DNA of 64,000 nt, from NCBI GenBank assembly GCA_954871275.1, contig CATPAC010000024.1:186001-250000 (forward strand). The letters are read 5' to 3'. The notes below the pieces were generated by a model that had not been told where the DNA came from, did not search any database, and saw nothing but the letters and a program-made list of their open reading frames with translations. The position numbers and the translations under genes were made by a program. Numbering within the stretch: position 1 is the stretch's first letter; every line of letters begins with the position of its first letter. Of the stretch, positions 62,692 to 64,000 are shown in pieces. The DNA comes from Leptopterna dolabrata (taxonomy: Eukaryota; Arthropoda; Insecta; Hemiptera; Miridae).

Positions 62692-64000
62692 TCAATCTTC
62701 GTCTTCATCGTAAACAGCAATATTATCAGGATCTTCGGTGTGCATTCGGCTTGGAATAATTACACCGTTTGGAGTAGTTTTCAATATATTATGTTTTTGT
62801 AGAAGAGGTGGTCGTTCCAGTCGATTCCCATCGTAGTCAGTAACGTTTTCACATCGTTAATTTTTTCATTGCTCATCTGATTACATTTTTTCACTAGCTT
62901 CAGGTTCAAAGAAATGGTACGAAGGTCCCTGAATTTCTTCTTGGTGATCTTATGCTGTGACGTCGGACTGCCGTACCCTGTTTGAACTCTCAGGAAATCC
63001 GGATTTTCATGAGCATATATGAGATCACCTTGGCTTCAGATATTTTGAAACCCTTCTCCCCTGACTTTAGAATGGTCTTGCTAATTTCTTGCCACGTATG
63101 GACCATAAATTCTCTGGATGTATGCAATGTGCCCACCTGCTTGAGGACTTCGTCGTACTGATGGGGCTCCACAATAGTGTCAATCTTTCTCAATCTTTTC
63201 TCCACCAGACCAAAAGCTCTGTCCGCTGGCATGTAGGAGTGCCCACGTTCGGGGAAATACCATAAAAAATTCAGTTTTTTTGCTGCACAGAATTTCATCA
63301 GCATGAGAGCCATAGCATAATTTTTGTTCTGTGAGGCGCATGAATCACAGAAGAACCGTAGAGCCAGTTAATTCTCCATCACACGGGGAAGAACATGGTT
63401 CAGAAAATGTGAGAGACATGAAATTATTAGATTTGCTCCTCTGCCATACTCGGATTCTAGCCAAGTGTAGAAGTGAACTTTCTCATTTCGGAGATTGCCC
63501 TCGCCATCGTGGATAACCACACCTAGAATATAGTACCACAGTTGCCTAGCGTAAAATGCTTCTCCCACAGGTGTTTTTGGCAGTGGCTGATTATGCATTA
63601 AATCAAAATTGATAGTGATGGTGTTCTCCCCATGTAAGTTCAGCTCGGTGAAGAATCTTTTCGACCTCTGGATATGAACGGCTTACTCAAGGATAAGAGC
63701 TTTCTTCTTTTCTTCATCTCTTTCGAGAGATCGTGAAGTTTTTAATCTGATGCACCTGCTGCACACATCTGTTTTTGGGGAGCCAAAAGAAAGATTGAAT
63801 TTTCTGCAAAAAATTGAATAGTAGGTGAAGTAAACGCAGTCAGGATCCTGGGCTTTGAACAGTTCCCACATTTTTTTTACTGGCAAAGCCGAAGAGAAGT
63901 AAGCGCGGTTTGGAGTCTTATCTCTACCATAATGTTGTTCGCGGCATTTCAACGACTTGATATGCTCAATGATTCTTTCTTGGCGAGCGCGTTTCATCTC
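62692..64000 (-). pseudogene. transposon-derived DDE-like protein (D-x-C-x2-QNKN family), broken
   Basis: The minus strand has one reading frame from the window edge to about 62990. It is interrupted by TAA at 63683-63685 and TAA at 63368-63370, then continues after frame changes to a stop at 62692-62694. Visible motifs, in order, are CREQHYGRDK, FNLSFGSPKTDVCSRC, LPKTPVGEAFYARQLWYY, WLESEYGRGANLIISCL, FFCDSCASQNKNYA, PERGHSYMPADRAFG and, near the end, GYGSPTSQHKITKKKFRDL. I recognise this as a transposase-like family widespread in hemipteran and other insect genomes, with Asp-bearing motifs fitting an RNase-H fold. I cannot name the superfamily with certainty. The N-terminus lies beyond the window. 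Confidence 0.65.

Overview
The window looks like arthropod, probably insect, nuclear DNA. It is AT-rich, has no operons, and consists almost entirely of transposable elements in various stages of decay. Insect origin is inferred from a baculovirus-F/errantivirus-like envelope gene, a CsRn1-clade LTR element, Merlin, Harbinger and MULE relics, and frequent TACCTAGGTA-type motifs that recall hemipteran genomes. This inference is weak at genus level. I found no host gene, tRNA or rRNA that I can support.

Layout: 1-325 is the start of a minus-strand Gag with its primer-binding site. 564-1912 is a MULE relic. 5691-6220 is a solo LTR. 10409-17828 is a complete young LTR retrotransposon (gag, pol, a possible third ORF, two 578-bp LTRs, GAAGG target duplication) inserted into an older dispersed repeat. 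20151-22530 is a decayed R1-like LINE. 24066-29350 holds dispersed repeats, including an 856-bp tandem triplication. 30850-31659 is a hAT-type MITE. 33978-35415 is a Merlin transposon with perfect 8-bp target duplications and two nonsense codons in its transposase. 36461-37610 is a Penelope-like relic with a GIY-YIG fragment. 39864-41299 is a long foldback element. 44601-56013 is a complete endogenous retrovirus-like element (1229-bp LTRs that look identical, gag, pol by -1 frameshift, env), itself inserted in a small Penelope-like hairpin element that carries a hammerhead-ribozyme signature. 56339-56860 is a solo LTR related to the 10409-17828 element. 59753-60439 is a Harbinger derivative with a MADF fragment. 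62692-64000 is a broken DDE-like transposase.

How the parts work together: in both complete LTR elements, Gag builds the particle and Pol supplies protease, reverse transcriptase, RNase H and integrase. Their gag-pol junctions differ. The 10.4-17.8 kb element has an in-frame TGA in the loop of a perfect 9-bp hairpin. The 44.6-56.0 kb element has a CCCAAAT slippery heptamer in a 100-nt overlap. The latter also has an Env behind a candidate splice acceptor.

The most unusual signal is in the LTR of the 10.4-17.8 kb element: four tandem RNA stem-loops share the same core but have different, fully complementary outer stems. The diverged solo LTR at 56339-56860 keeps all four and carries a compensatory base-pair change in each core helix. 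I do not recognise this as a described RNA family.
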